Positions 8,243-16,000 of a stretch of 64,000 bases of DNA are shown in pieces. Numbering within the stretch: position 1 is the stretch's first letter; each line of letters opens with the position of its first letter. Position numbers and translations under genes: made by a program. Source of the stretch: Stutzerimonas balearica DSM 6083. GTDB lineage: Bacteria > Pseudomonadota > Gammaproteobacteria > Pseudomonadales > Pseudomonadaceae. The notes under the pieces were generated by a model, which saw nothing but the letters and a program-made list of their open reading frames with translations, made no database searches and had not been told where the DNA came from. The stretch spans positions 3,048,501-3,112,500 of the forward strand of contig NZ_CP007511.1 in NCBI RefSeq assembly GCF_000818015.1. The letters are read 5' to 3'.

Positions 8243-9202
8243 ATGAAAACCTACGACGACCCACTGCTGCAGGACATCGCCACCAACCTGACCTCGAGCG
8301 ACCCCGGCATCCGCCGCGTGGCCGTGCTCGAGCTGGTCGACAGCGGCGAACCGGAAGCCGCCGAGCTGCTGATCCTGGCGCTGAACGACCCGGACCCGTC
8401 GGTGCGCCAGGAGGCGGCCAAGGTGGTCGACGAGTTCGACGCCGCCGACATCGCCGACGCCCTGATCGCCGCCCTGCAGGACAGCGACGAGGTGGTGCGC
8501 AACGCCGCCGCCCACGCGCTGGCGGACCTAAAGGACCCCGCCGTCGCGTTGCCGCTGCTCGAAGCGTTGGCCGGCAGCGACGATCCCTTCGTCGTCGCCG
8601 GCATCCTCCGTGCGCTAAAGCCGCTGCGCCATCCACAGGCGCAGGCGCCGGCCCTGGTGCGGATGCAGCACGCCGACCCGGGCGTGCGCCGCGAAGCGGT
8701 GGCGGTGATCGGCTGGCTCAAGCAGCCGGCCAATCTGCCGGCGCTGATCGAGCGGGCGCAGCACGACGACGACGCCGACGTCCGCCGCGCCGCCACCGGC
8801 GCGCTGGTCTATGCCGCGCCCGAACAGGTCGGCCCGGCGCTGATCGGCATCCTGCGCGACGAACACTGGCAGGTGCGCGTCGAGGCCGCGGTGAGCATCG
8901 GCAAGCTCGACTACCAGGCCGCACTGCAGCCCCTGGTCGAGGCCACGCACGACAGTTTCTGGCAGGTCCGGGAAAAGGCCGTCGATGCGCTCGGCAAGCT
9001 CGGTGCGGTGGGTGCGATCCCGGCGCTCGGCGTCTGCGCCCGCGACCCGATGAGCAACCTGCGCAAGGCCGCCATCGGCGCGCTGGGCGCCATCGCACAC
9101 AACGATGGCCGCCCCTTCGTCGAACTGGCCATGGACGACCCCGACCCGGACGTGCGCAAGCTGGCGCGCTGGGCCATGTCCAAGCTCGACGCCGCGGCCT
9201 GA
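8243..9202 (+). CDS. HEAT-repeat protein (PBS-lyase HEAT-like)
   Basis: 319 residues built almost wholly of about 30-residue helical repeats of the type [14 protein letters not shown], recognisable at least eight times across the chain. There is no signal peptide or catalytic motif. HEAT-like proteins of this kind act as scaffolds or chaperones, for example in phycobilin attachment and beside Fe-S redox enzymes. Position directly after the ferredoxin suggests assembly or docking of the flavoprotein/Fe-S complex; this is inference. Confidence 0.85.
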   Translation: MKTYDDPLLQDIATNLTSSDPGIRRVAVLELVDSGEPEAAELLILALNDPDPSVRQEAAKVVDEFDAADIADALIAALQDSDEVVRNAAAHALADLKDPAVALPLLEALAGSDDPFVVAGILRALKPLRHPQAQAPALVRMQHADPGVRREAVAVIGWLKQPANLPALIERAQHDDDADVRRAATGALVYAAPEQVGPALIGILRDEHWQVRVEAAVSIGKLDYQAALQPLVEATHDSFWQVREKAVDALGKLGAVGAIPALGVCARDPMSNLRKAAIGALGAIAHNDGRPFVELAMDDPDPDVRKLARWAMSKLDAAA

Positions 9203-9248
9203 TGGACCCACGCCGCAACGCCGCAGCCCGGGCCGCGCACCGACTGCC

Positions 9249-9271
9249 CCCTCTCCCCGCCGGGGAGAGGG
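9249..9271. repeat. 23-base GC palindrome in intergenic gap
   Basis: CCCTCTCCCCG and CGGGGAGAGGG are perfect 11-base arms around a single C. A further CTGGGGTGAGGGG follows. Such CCCTCTCCCC...GGGGAGAGGG elements occur as dispersed intergenic repeats in many proteobacteria. It lies in the 107-base gap between the HEAT gene and fdxA and could be a REP-like element or an internal mRNA stem. Confidence 0.5.
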
Positions 9272-9309
9272 CTGGGGTGAGGGGCCGCTACCACAAAGGA
9301 GCCAACGTC

Positions 9310-9633
9310 ATGACCTACGTCGTTACCGAGAACTGCATCCGCTGCAAATACACCGACTGCGTGGAAGTCTGCCCGGCCGACTGTTTTCACGAAGGCCCGA
9401 ACTTTCTCGTCATCAACCCCGAGACCTGCATCGACTGCAGCCTCTGCGCGCCGGAATGCCCGGCCGATGCGATCTTCGCGGACAACGCCTTGCCCGAAGG
9501 CCAACAGCACTTTCTCGAACTCAACGCCGAGCTGGCCGAAGTCTGGCCGGTGATCACCCAGAGCGCCTCGCCGCTGGCCGAGGCCGAAACCTGGGTGGAC
9601 CAGGGCGGCAAGCTGGCCTTTCTGGAGCGCTGA
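9310..9633 (+). CDS. fdxA: FdxA-type seven-iron ferredoxin (paralogue)
   Basis: 107 residues from the ATG at 9310 (AAAGGAG upstream), exactly the usual FdxA length. [24 protein letters not shown] and [12 protein letters not shown] carry C9, C12, C17, C21, C25 and C40, C43, C46, C50 for one [3Fe-4S] and one [4Fe-4S] cluster. The conserved tail [11 protein letters not shown] and final LER are present. Housekeeping fdxA genes normally lie elsewhere, so this is likely a pathway-dedicated copy, paired with the ferredoxin reductase at 11267. Confidence 0.9.
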   Translation: MTYVVTENCIRCKYTDCVEVCPADCFHEGPNFLVINPETCIDCSLCAPECPADAIFADNALPEGQQHFLELNAELAEVWPVITQSASPLAEAETWVDQGGKLAFLER

Positions 9634-9636
9634 AGC

Positions 9637-9834
9637 ATGCCCCAACTTGTCATGACGAGTGGGTTGCGCCACGGCGTACTGGCCCTGGTCACGGTCAGTG
9701 CCGCCGCGCTCGGCAGCGCCCGCCCGGTGGACACGCCGGAACGTTTCGTGCGAAGCCCGGAAGCACCCACGCTGCTCGTCAGCGGTGGCCCGGCGCCCAT
9801 GCCGCGCGGCTTCGTCATGCCGTTCATTCGCTAG
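9637..9834 (+). CDS. small hypothetical protein with possible signal sequence
   Basis: 65 residues starting 3 bases after the fdxA stop, in the direction and rhythm of the cluster. A hydrophobic stretch GVLALVTVSAAALGSA (residues 13-28) could be a signal peptide or membrane anchor; the rest is Pro/Arg rich (SGGPAPMPRGF). I recognise no family. Position and spacing argue for a real gene; composition alone does not. Confidence 0.4.
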   Translation: MPQLVMTSGLRHGVLALVTVSAAALGSARPVDTPERFVRSPEAPTLLVSGGPAPMPRGFVMPFIR

Positions 9835-9857
9835 AGGCCGCTGGCCCGGAGAGATTC

Positions 9858-10241
9858 ATGAACGCCTTCACCGCCTCGAATCACGACGCCAACCCCCACA
9901 TCGCACAGCCCCAGCGGCTGATCGACCCACCCCTCGAGATCCGCCTGCGCAAGGCGCAGCGCGTGCTGGAACTGACCTGGCCGGATGGCGCGCAGAGCCG
10001 CATCAGCTGCCTGACGCTGCGGCGGGCCTGCGCCTGCTCCAATTGCCAGCGCCTCCAGCAGACCGGCGCGCTGACGCTGATCGACGCCGAGGTCGGCGTG
10101 AACCGCCTGGAACTGTCCGGCATCAGCGGTCTGCAGTTGTATTTCAGCGACGGTCATTTCCGCGGCCTGTACCCCTGGGCCTACCTGCGTGACCTCGGCG
10201 CCCTCAGCGCCCCCGGCGACTCGAGAGGCGATCCGGCATGA
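9858..10241 (+). CDS. DUF971 (GBBH-like N-terminal domain) protein
   Basis: 127 residues from the ATG at 9858 (GGAGAG upstream). The core PLEIRLRKAQRVLELTWPDG..., LTLRRACACSNCQ and YLRDLG is DUF971, the domain also found at the N-terminus of gamma-butyrobetaine hydroxylase and in some ApbC/Mrp Fe-S carrier proteins. C58, C60 and C63 could bind zinc or an Fe-S cluster. The stop overlaps the next start by 4 bases. A role in Fe-S maturation for the local ferredoxins is plausible but unproven. Confidence 0.8.
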   Translation: MNAFTASNHDANPHIAQPQRLIDPPLEIRLRKAQRVLELTWPDGAQSRISCLTLRRACACSNCQRLQQTGALTLIDAEVGVNRLELSGISGLQLYFSDGHFRGLYPWAYLRDLGALSAPGDSRGDPA

Positions 10242-11236
10242 ATGCCCGGCTCGAGGCGCTCGCCCCGCCCGTCGCGCTGTGCCGCAAGCACTACCCAGGC
10301 CTGGCCCTGTGTTCAGTGCTGGCACTGGCCGGCAGCTTTCTCGCCGATCACTACGGCGCGCCCGCTCTGCTGATGGTGTTGCTGCTCGGCCTGGGTTTCG
10401 CCAGCCAGGGCAGCGAGGCACGCATGCAACCGGGCGTGGCGTTGTGCAGCCGGCAACTGCTGCGCATCGGCGTGGCGCTGCTAGGTGCGCGCATCGGCGT
10501 CGCACAGCTGGAAGCGGTCGGTGCGCGACCTTTATTGCTGGTGCTCGTCACGGTGCCGCTGGTGCTCGGCCTGGCGCTGCTGTTCGGCCGGCTGCTGCGG
10601 CTGCCGACCCTGCACAGCCTGGTGGCGGGCGCGGCTGTGGCGATCTGCGGCGTGTCGGCGGCGATTGCCGTGGCGGCGGTGATCCCGGCCGGGCGCCTGG
10701 AAGAGCGCCGGCTGCTCGCCGTGGTGGTCGGCGTGACAGCCCTCGGTACGCTGTCGATGCTGCTCTACCCGCCGCTGACCGGCCTGCTCGGGCTGGATGC
10801 GCTCGACAGCGGCCTGCTGCTCGGCGCCAGCATCCATGACGTCGCCCAGGCGGCCGGTGCCGGATACCTCGTATCGGATACCGCCGGCGACGTCGCGACC
10901 CTGACCAAGCTGCTGCGCGTCGCCCTGCTCGCGCCGCTGGTGCTGGTGCTCGGCCTGCTGCTGCGTCGGCAGGAGCCGGGCAGCCCGGACTTCCCGCTGT
11001 TCCTGCTCGGCTTTCTCGGTCTGTTCGCGCTGAACAGCCTCGGCTGGCTGCCGGCCGCGCTGCGCGAGGCGCTGGTCGCCGGCTCGCAGGCCTGCCTGCT
11101 GCTGACCATGGCCGCGCTCGGCATGCGCACCCGAGTCGGCGAACTGTTTGCCCAGGGCTGGCAGCCCTTCGCCCACCTGGCCCTGCTCAGCGTCGCGCTG
11201 TTACTGGCGACGAGCCTGCTGCTGACCCTGTTCTGA
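10238..11236 (+). CDS. YeiH-family membrane protein (putative sulfate/sulfite exporter family)
   Basis: 332 residues with about ten hydrophobic segments and the UPF0324 signatures VALLGARIGVAQL, AVAICGVSAAIAV and GASIHDVAQAAGAGY. Members include exporters encoded with sulfonate and cysteate degradation genes, where they are thought to expel sulfite or sulfate. Presence here is the best single argument that the importer and flavoprotein handle a sulfur compound. Translationally coupled to the DUF971 gene. Confidence 0.85.
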   Translation: MNARLEALAPPVALCRKHYPGLALCSVLALAGSFLADHYGAPALLMVLLLGLGFASQGSEARMQPGVALCSRQLLRIGVALLGARIGVAQLEAVGARPLLLVLVTVPLVLGLALLFGRLLRLPTLHSLVAGAAVAICGVSAAIAVAAVIPAGRLEERRLLAVVVGVTALGTLSMLLYPPLTGLLGLDALDSGLLLGASIHDVAQAAGAGYLVSDTAGDVATLTKLLRVALLAPLVLVLGLLLRRQEPGSPDFPLFLLGFLGLFALNSLGWLPAALREALVAGSQACLLLTMAALGMRTRVGELFAQGWQPFAHLALLSVALLLATSLLLTLF

Positions 11237-11266
11237 TCGACTCAAACCACGAGAGAGGAAGGCCCC

Positions 11267-12043
11267 ATGTCTGCACTCGGCACCGAAAGCGTTCTATCCG
11301 TGCATCACTGGAACGACACCCTGTTCAGCTTTCGCACCACCCGCGATCCGGCGCTGCGCTTCGAGAATGGCCACTTCGTGATGATCGGCCTGGAAGTCGA
11401 CAGCAAGCCGCTGATGCGCGCCTACAGCATCGTCAGCGCCAACCACGACGAGCACCTGGAATTCCTCAGCATCAAGGTGCCAGACGGCCCGCTGACCTCG
11501 CGCCTGCAACACCTGAAGGTCGGTGACTCGCTCATCGTCAGCCGCAAGCCGGTCGGCACCCTGGTGATGCATGACCTCAGGCCCGGCAAGCACCTCTACC
11601 TGCTCGGCACCGGCACGGGACTGGCGCCGTTCATGAGCATTGTTCGCGATCCGGAAGCCTACGAGCGTTTCGACAAGATCGTGCTCGTGCACGGGGTGCG
11701 CGAGGTCAGCGAGCTGGCCTACCACGACTACCTCACCCAGGAACTGCCGGCGCACGAATTCCTTGGCGAAGCGGTGCGGGCCAAGCTGCTCTATTACCCA
11801 ACAGTGACCCGCGAGGCGTTCCGCCACACCGGCCGCATCAATGCGCTGATCGAGACCGGCAAGCTCACCGACGATCTCGGCCTGCCGCGGCTGAACCCCG
11901 AGAGCGACCGCGTGATGCTCTGTGGCAGCCCGGCGATGCTCGACACCCTCACCAGCCAGCTCGAAGCCCTGGGCTTCCAGGCCTCGCCCAGTCAGGGCGT
12001 ACCGGGTGATTACGTCATCGAGCGGGCGTTCGTTGAAAAGTAA
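11267..12043 (+). CDS. fpr: ferredoxin-NADP(+) reductase (Fpr type)
   Basis: 258 residues, the normal Pseudomonas Fpr length. The FAD site RAYSIVSAN, the NADPH-binding GTGTGLAPFMS and LCGSPAML, and the C-terminal RAFVEK are all present. It would move electrons between NADPH and the FdxA-like ferredoxin in the same cluster. As housekeeping fpr is normally a stand-alone gene, this may be a second copy. GAGAGAGGAAGG precedes the start. Last gene before a strong hairpin. Confidence 0.92.
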   Translation: MSALGTESVLSVHHWNDTLFSFRTTRDPALRFENGHFVMIGLEVDSKPLMRAYSIVSANHDEHLEFLSIKVPDGPLTSRLQHLKVGDSLIVSRKPVGTLVMHDLRPGKHLYLLGTGTGLAPFMSIVRDPEAYERFDKIVLVHGVREVSELAYHDYLTQELPAHEFLGEAVRAKLLYYPTVTREAFRHTGRINALIETGKLTDDLGLPRLNPESDRVMLCGSPAMLDTLTSQLEALGFQASPSQGVPGDYVIERAFVEK

Positions 12044-12054
12044 GCGCATCTGGA

Positions 12055-12107
12055 ACAGGCGAGCCGGCTAGCGTCGCATCGAGGTGCTCACTAGCCGGCT
12101 CGCCTGT
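12055..12107. terminator. 17-bp stem hairpin between convergent genes
   Basis: ACAGGCGAGCCGGCTAG (12055-12071) and its exact reverse complement (12091-12107) enclose a 19-base loop, 12 bases after the fpr stop and facing the convergent truncated MFS gene. There is no T-run on either side, so it is a very stable end-of-transcript structure or a REP-like element. Confidence 0.6.
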
Positions 12108-12157
12108 CTGGACACCACGCCAGCCCTCGATCGCGATGCGCTTCGCACGCCGCCGTC

Positions 12158-12724
12158 TCAACAGGTGGCTTCTACTACTTCAGTCACCTCCGTTCGCCTG
12201 TCCGCCTGCTTGCCGAGCTGCCAGCCGAGATAGCCCCAGAGCAGTGCGCAGAGTGCGCCGGCCACGGCGACCAGACCGGCGCCCTGCCCGAACATGTCCA
12301 GCGCCGTCTTCCCCCAACCGCTGACGGCATCGCCGGCGCGGTAGACGACGGTGTCGATGACGTTCTTCGCCTTGTACTTACTCTCCGCATCCAGCGGCGC
12401 GAAGAGCATTTCGCGGCCGGGTCGGACGAAGGCGTACTCGCCGATGCGGCGCACGATCATCAGCGCCGCGAGCACGGCGAAACTGGGCATCAGCGCGAGG
12501 CCGACAAAGCCGACGCAGACCAGCAGTGGCACGATGGCCAGCAGCACGCGCACGCCGAGTTTCTGCGCCAGGCGCCCGGTGATGAACAGTTGCGACAGCA
12601 GCGCGCCCCCCTGGACGACCACATCGATGATGCCGAACACGCGAACCTGGGCGGCTCGGTCGGGGAACAGCTCGGCCACAAGGCGCGCCTGCTCGAAATA
12701 GAAGAAGGTGGCTGTTTTCCTCAA
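12158..12724 (-). pseudogene. C-terminal fragment of an MFS/nucleotide-carrier-like transporter
   Basis: About 188 residues with four to five membrane spans, opening at a TTG (LRKTATFFYFEQARLV) that looks like the middle of a longer protein. FEQARLVAELFPDR, RRIGEYAFVRPGREMLF and SKYKAKNVIDTVVYR are typical of the second half of ATP/ADP-antiporter-like MFS proteins of 400 or more residues. Upstream the frame stays open only to the stop codon of a GST-like remnant (12761-12811). The 5' half has therefore been lost, and there is no credible start or ribosome site. Confidence 0.7.
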
Positions 12725-12760
12725 GGCCGAGGGGCAAGAGCAGGCCTGACTCAGCGCAGG

Positions 12761-12811
12761 TCAGGGCTTGGGCAGATAACCCGGCAGAGCCTCCAGCCGC
12801 TTCATTCCAGC
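12761..12811 (-). pseudogene. 3'-end remnant of a glutathione S-transferase gene
   Basis: Read on the minus strand this segment encodes RLEALPGYLPKP and a stop. It matches, with about five differences and one indel in 51 bases, the end of the intact GST gene at 16001-16051 (RLEALPGYLPRP, stop). The remnant lies between the truncated MFS gene and the ThrH-like gene, whose last codons and stop run into it. Confidence 0.7.
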
Positions 12812-13416
12812 GCAGCTCTATCATGAACTAGTAAAGTAATAATCTCATCGACACTTGCCACAGTTTTGATATCTGGAGCAGCTGCGCGCGTCGCTGCAGA
12901 CGGGTTGACCAAATAACTTTTATTCGCCATTCGCAACATCGCAAGATCATTAAAGGCATCGCCTACTGCCAACACATAACGCCTTTCATAAAGCGCCTGG
13001 GCCACGTGGTCTTCCTTACCGGCACGCTTATAAAAACTGCAATCCGTCACAAAGCCAAAACGATCCACATTCAGGCGATGACACATAGCTGGCGGCCCGC
13101 CTAACAAGTCGAAGAGCGGCTTTGCCAATTCGAGAAAGCAGTCAGAAATAATGTTTATCTCGTATTCATTAAAAGCAAGCTCATCAAGGAACTGTCTGGC
13201 GCCGGGAACAGGCTCGACATCGGATAATATTCGGCTGACACAGCTGAGTCTTAAGCCATTGCCACGCAGAACCGCAATGCGATTTCGCATCAACAAATTG
13301 TAATCTGGCACATCACGCGTGGTCAGTGCCAGGGAATCGATGCCTGTACGCTCGGCAATGATTGGCCAAAGCTCCGGGACCAAAACACCCTCTAGATCTA
13401 TGCAGGCCAGTTTCAT
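12802..13416 (-). CDS. thrH: ThrH-like HAD phosphatase (phosphoserine phosphatase / homoserine phosphotransferase family)
   Basis: 204 residues from the ATG at 13416, chosen over a longer frame because AGGAGAGG sits just upstream. HAD motif I CIDLEGVLVPE has the Asp7/Leu/Glu9 form specific to ThrH. Motif II is IISDCFLE and motif IV is AVGDAFNDLAML. ThrH dephosphorylates phosphoserine and can pass phosphate to homoserine. Here it follows a LysE exporter and a dioxygenase gene, so it may be retuned to a modified amino acid. The final codons run into the GST remnant, so the natural C-terminus may have been replaced. Base use is clearly more AT-rich than the chromosome around it. Confidence 0.8.
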   Translation of the reverse strand: MKLACIDLEGVLVPELWPIIAERTGIDSLALTTRDVPDYNLLMRNRIAVLRGNGLRLSCVSRILSDVEPVPGARQFLDELAFNEYEINIISDCFLELAKPLFDLLGGPPAMCHRLNVDRFGFVTDCSFYKRAGKEDHVAQALYERRYVLAVGDAFNDLAMLRMANKSYLVNPSAATRAAAPDIKTVASVDEIITLLVHDRAALE

Positions 13417-13430
13417 AAGCCTCTCCTGAA

Positions 13431-14048
13431 TCATCGCCCAACGCCGGGCAATACTAAGCTCGCGCCAAGACCAATCAGTGCGGTACCAATAACCCGGTCA
13501 ACAATGTGCTGCTTTCTCAGTATGCTTCTACGCAGAGCTTCAGCGGAAAAGAATACCGCTACTAAGCTAAACCAAACCAAGTGAGCCAAGGACATAAATA
13601 TACCGTAAGCAAAATTAACGTATAGAGAGCTATCCACCCGTACTACCTGACTATAAGTTGCAACCACAAACAACATTGTTTTTGGATTGAGTGCATTAGT
13701 AAAAAAACCAGTTCGAAATGCTTTCCAAGCTGTCGACTCACGCCCGTCAGCCTCCCCTATCGTCAAGGCTCCAGCGTTCATCAACGATTTAATTCCCAAG
13801 TAAATGAGGTAGCCAGCGCCGAGCATCTTCATACTTATGAACAGCACGGGTGTGTGGGTAATTATTACAGCGACTCCGAAAACTGTGTAAAAAACATGGA
13901 CCTGCACGCCACAAGCAATACCTAGCGCAGCCGTCAAACCATTCCGGCGCCCGAACGAGTAACTATTACGGGTCACCATGGCAAAGTCGGGACCAGGACT
14001 GACAACAGCTAGAATAGTAATGGCGGCCACCGCAAACAATTCGTTCAT
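13431..14048 (-). CDS. LysE/RhtB-family amino-acid exporter
   Basis: 205 residues from the second ATG (14048), which is better spaced from CGGAG than the first at 14054. It has five to six membrane spans. AVVSPGPDFAMVTRNSYSFGRRNG is the RhtB/LysE start in pieces (e.g. VSPGPDFAMVTRN), followed by GAGYLIYLGIKSL and NPKTMLFVVATYSQV. It probably exports a neutral or modified amino acid. It lies between the dioxygenase gene (48-base gap) and the thrH-like gene (14-base gap), in one AT-rich operon. Confidence 0.88.
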   Translation of the reverse strand: MNELFAVAAITILAVVSPGPDFAMVTRNSYSFGRRNGLTAALGIACGVQVHVFYTVFGVAVIITHTPVLFISMKMLGAGYLIYLGIKSLMNAGALTIGEADGRESTAWKAFRTGFFTNALNPKTMLFVVATYSQVVRVDSSLYVNFAYGIFMSLAHLVWFSLVAVFFSAEALRRSILRKQHIVDRVIGTALIGLGASLVLPGVGR

Positions 14049-14096
14049 GTGCATTCTCCGAGGCGGTAAGACTAGCCTACCGCCAGGATTTATTAA

Positions 14097-14879
14097 TCAT
14101 CGCTTACTGAAGGTGATAACCAATACATCTCGATAAGCGGGCAGCTCTGGATCTATCTGAATGACCGGTGTTACACCATGCAGCACACGCTCGTCATTCA
14201 CGATGGCGGCTTCCAACTCATGTGCAAGTGTAAGGCTGCTTAACGGCCGTCTATCACGGTCATAGATAGACGTTTCTCCATTAACGATGTTGACGCGATT
14301 AACCAGCATCATGAAAACGAAGTTCACCCCATCACGATGAACGCCTTCAGGAGTTGGTGAGGCTGGAAGCTGCGAGGCATTTATCCTGAACTGGTGAACC
14401 TCGATGTGCCAAGAATAATACGGGGCTAGGCTACTAAAACTGGCACAACATAGCTTCAATGCAGAGCGCAACACTTTCCCTTCGCTTATTTCGCCCTCTA
14501 TCGGAGCAAAGTATCGGGGAATCCCGCCGTTGAGGCTGTTGTAGTCAGTGCTCTGAAAGTGCGGTTGGTGCGGCTCCATAACGGGGCACTGTATGCCAGG
14601 ACCAGCACTGTATGTCCCATGTCGGCGGAAACGGTACGTGCCGCCATCGCGCATAAATGCATCCTGCTCAAGGCGATTCCAGCTCTCCTGAAAAGCATGC
14701 CAATCATCCATGACGTCTGGGTCCATTGCAGTCAACAGCTTGGTAGTCTTTCGGCCAGCAAGGAAAATGAAATCTTTTTGTGCTACTTTTTCGCACAGAT
14801 TTCTAACCTCGGGCGACGGGCTAGTGAGTTGAGGGTGAAACATGACGGCATTTTGTATATCGCTTCGCATGTTATTCAT
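14097..14879 (-). CDS. 2-oxoglutarate/Fe(II)-dependent dioxygenase (PF10014-type, amino-acid hydroxylase-like)
   Basis: 260 residues from the ATG at 14879, which has a strong AGGAGG 6 bases upstream. The Fe(II) ligands fit H-x-D in GVHRDGVNF (about residues 180-182) and a distal His in DERVLHGVTP (about 235), with Arg in YRDVLVITF as the 2-oxoglutarate anchor. The order PEGVHRDG, NRVNIVNGETSIYD and LHGVTPV matches the family that includes bacterial L-isoleucine 4-hydroxylase. Members are often encoded with LysE/RhtB exporters, as here. Substrate unknown; a free amino acid is likely. Confidence 0.75.
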   Translation of the reverse strand: MNNMRSDIQNAVMFHPQLTSPSPEVRNLCEKVAQKDFIFLAGRKTTKLLTAMDPDVMDDWHAFQESWNRLEQDAFMRDGGTYRFRRHGTYSAGPGIQCPVMEPHQPHFQSTDYNSLNGGIPRYFAPIEGEISEGKVLRSALKLCCASFSSLAPYYSWHIEVHQFRINASQLPASPTPEGVHRDGVNFVFMMLVNRVNIVNGETSIYDRDRRPLSSLTLAHELEAAIVNDERVLHGVTPVIQIDPELPAYRDVLVITFSKR

Positions 14880-14955
14880 AGGTCCTCCTGATGGACATAC
14901 CACCGCTTTGACTCAAGTGGCAGCAGCAATCTTGCGGACCTACAAGCAATTAAAA

Positions 14956-14971
14956 AAACGATTTATCGTTT
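14956..14971. promoter_or_regulatory. inverted repeat between dioxygenase and lysR genes
   Basis: AAACGAT-TT-ATCGTTT has two perfect 7-base arms. It lies in the 120-base divergent gap, 28 bases before the LysR start and 76 bases before the dioxygenase start, where a LysR regulator would bind to control both genes. It is the only strong dyad in the gap. Confidence 0.5.
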
Positions 14972-14999
14972 CTGATATCTGTGAGAAAACGTCGTCTAT

Positions 15000-15944
15000 A
15001 TGAATTTACCTCCGCTAGCTTCGTTTCGGTTTTTCACTGTTGCAGCCAAAACTCAGAGCTTCGTCAAAGCAGCTGAGCAACTGCACGTAACTCACGGCGC
15101 CGTTAGTCGTCAGGTGCGGCTGCTGGAGGATGCGATCGGGGTCGAGTTATTTGATCGGCGTAACAGGGCAATATTTCTCAACCAGGCAGGCCAACTCCTT
15201 CTTAACGTGACAGCACCCCTGTTCGATCAGCTGGAAGATGTGGTTTATCGATTGCAGCGGGAAGGTCGGGAAGACGTCCTTGTGCTTTCCTGTGAGCCCA
15301 CCATCGCCATGAAGTGGCTGATCCCTCGACTACCTGCTTTTCATGAAGCACATCCGAACCTGCAAATCCAATTATTGGCCGCCGGCGGGCCGATTGATTT
15401 CGCCCGCTCAGGGGCTGATCTCGCAATCCGCCGCGATGACTTTCACTGGGGAAATTCTGTACACAGCGTGAAAATTTGCGAAGAGTGGATCGGGCCGGTT
15501 TGTACGCCGCCGAATACTCCCGACAAGAAACGGCTAGACAAATTAAGTCTGTTACACAGCAAGACTCGCCCGATGGCATGGGATAATTGGCTACGCCTTA
15601 CGGGAGTCGATCTCTCTGGCTCTATAAAAGTCGACTATGAGCATTTCTACCTGTCCATTCAGGCGGCGACGTCAGGATTAGGAGTGGGCATGGCGTCCCT
15701 ATTTATGGTTCAAGCCGAACTGGAGTCCGGCCAGCTAGTCGCGCCGTATGGCTTTATTAGAGACGGTTCAACATATTGCCTTTTATCACCCAAAGCTTTT
15801 GATGAAAGTTCCAAGTGCAATATATTCAAGAGCTGGATAACGGAACAACTTGATCACTACATTGAGCTTATGGGTGGTGAGCTGCCGCCAACAGCTAACT
15901 CGACGAGCAGCCCACATCCCGCGGTATTTTCTTATAGGCCATAA
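15000..15944 (+). CDS. LysR-family regulator (GcvA-like)
   Basis: 314 residues. The helix-turn-helix (residues about 5-65) reads FFTVAAKTQSFVKAAEQL, VTHGAVSRQVRLLED and LFDRRNRAIFL, closest to GcvA/AmpR-type LysR proteins. A periplasmic-binding-like effector domain follows. It is divergent from the dioxygenase-LysE-ThrH operon and shares its AT-rich composition, so it is the likely regulator, probably responding to the amino acid substrate. Confidence 0.88.
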   Translation: MNLPPLASFRFFTVAAKTQSFVKAAEQLHVTHGAVSRQVRLLEDAIGVELFDRRNRAIFLNQAGQLLLNVTAPLFDQLEDVVYRLQREGREDVLVLSCEPTIAMKWLIPRLPAFHEAHPNLQIQLLAAGGPIDFARSGADLAIRRDDFHWGNSVHSVKICEEWIGPVCTPPNTPDKKRLDKLSLLHSKTRPMAWDNWLRLTGVDLSGSIKVDYEHFYLSIQAATSGLGVGMASLFMVQAELESGQLVAPYGFIRDGSTYCLLSPKAFDESSKCNIFKSWITEQLDHYIELMGGELPPTANSTSSPHPAVFSYRP

Positions 15945-16000
15945 CTCGGAATGCTGGCCGACAGCAGTTTTGTCAGTAGACCTGCCTACCTGATCGACAC

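Noticed and set aside
12055..12107. Hairpin as an attachment site for the neighbouring insert
   Set aside because: It follows fpr directly and has no second copy on the far side of the AT-rich module; a transcript-end role is simpler.
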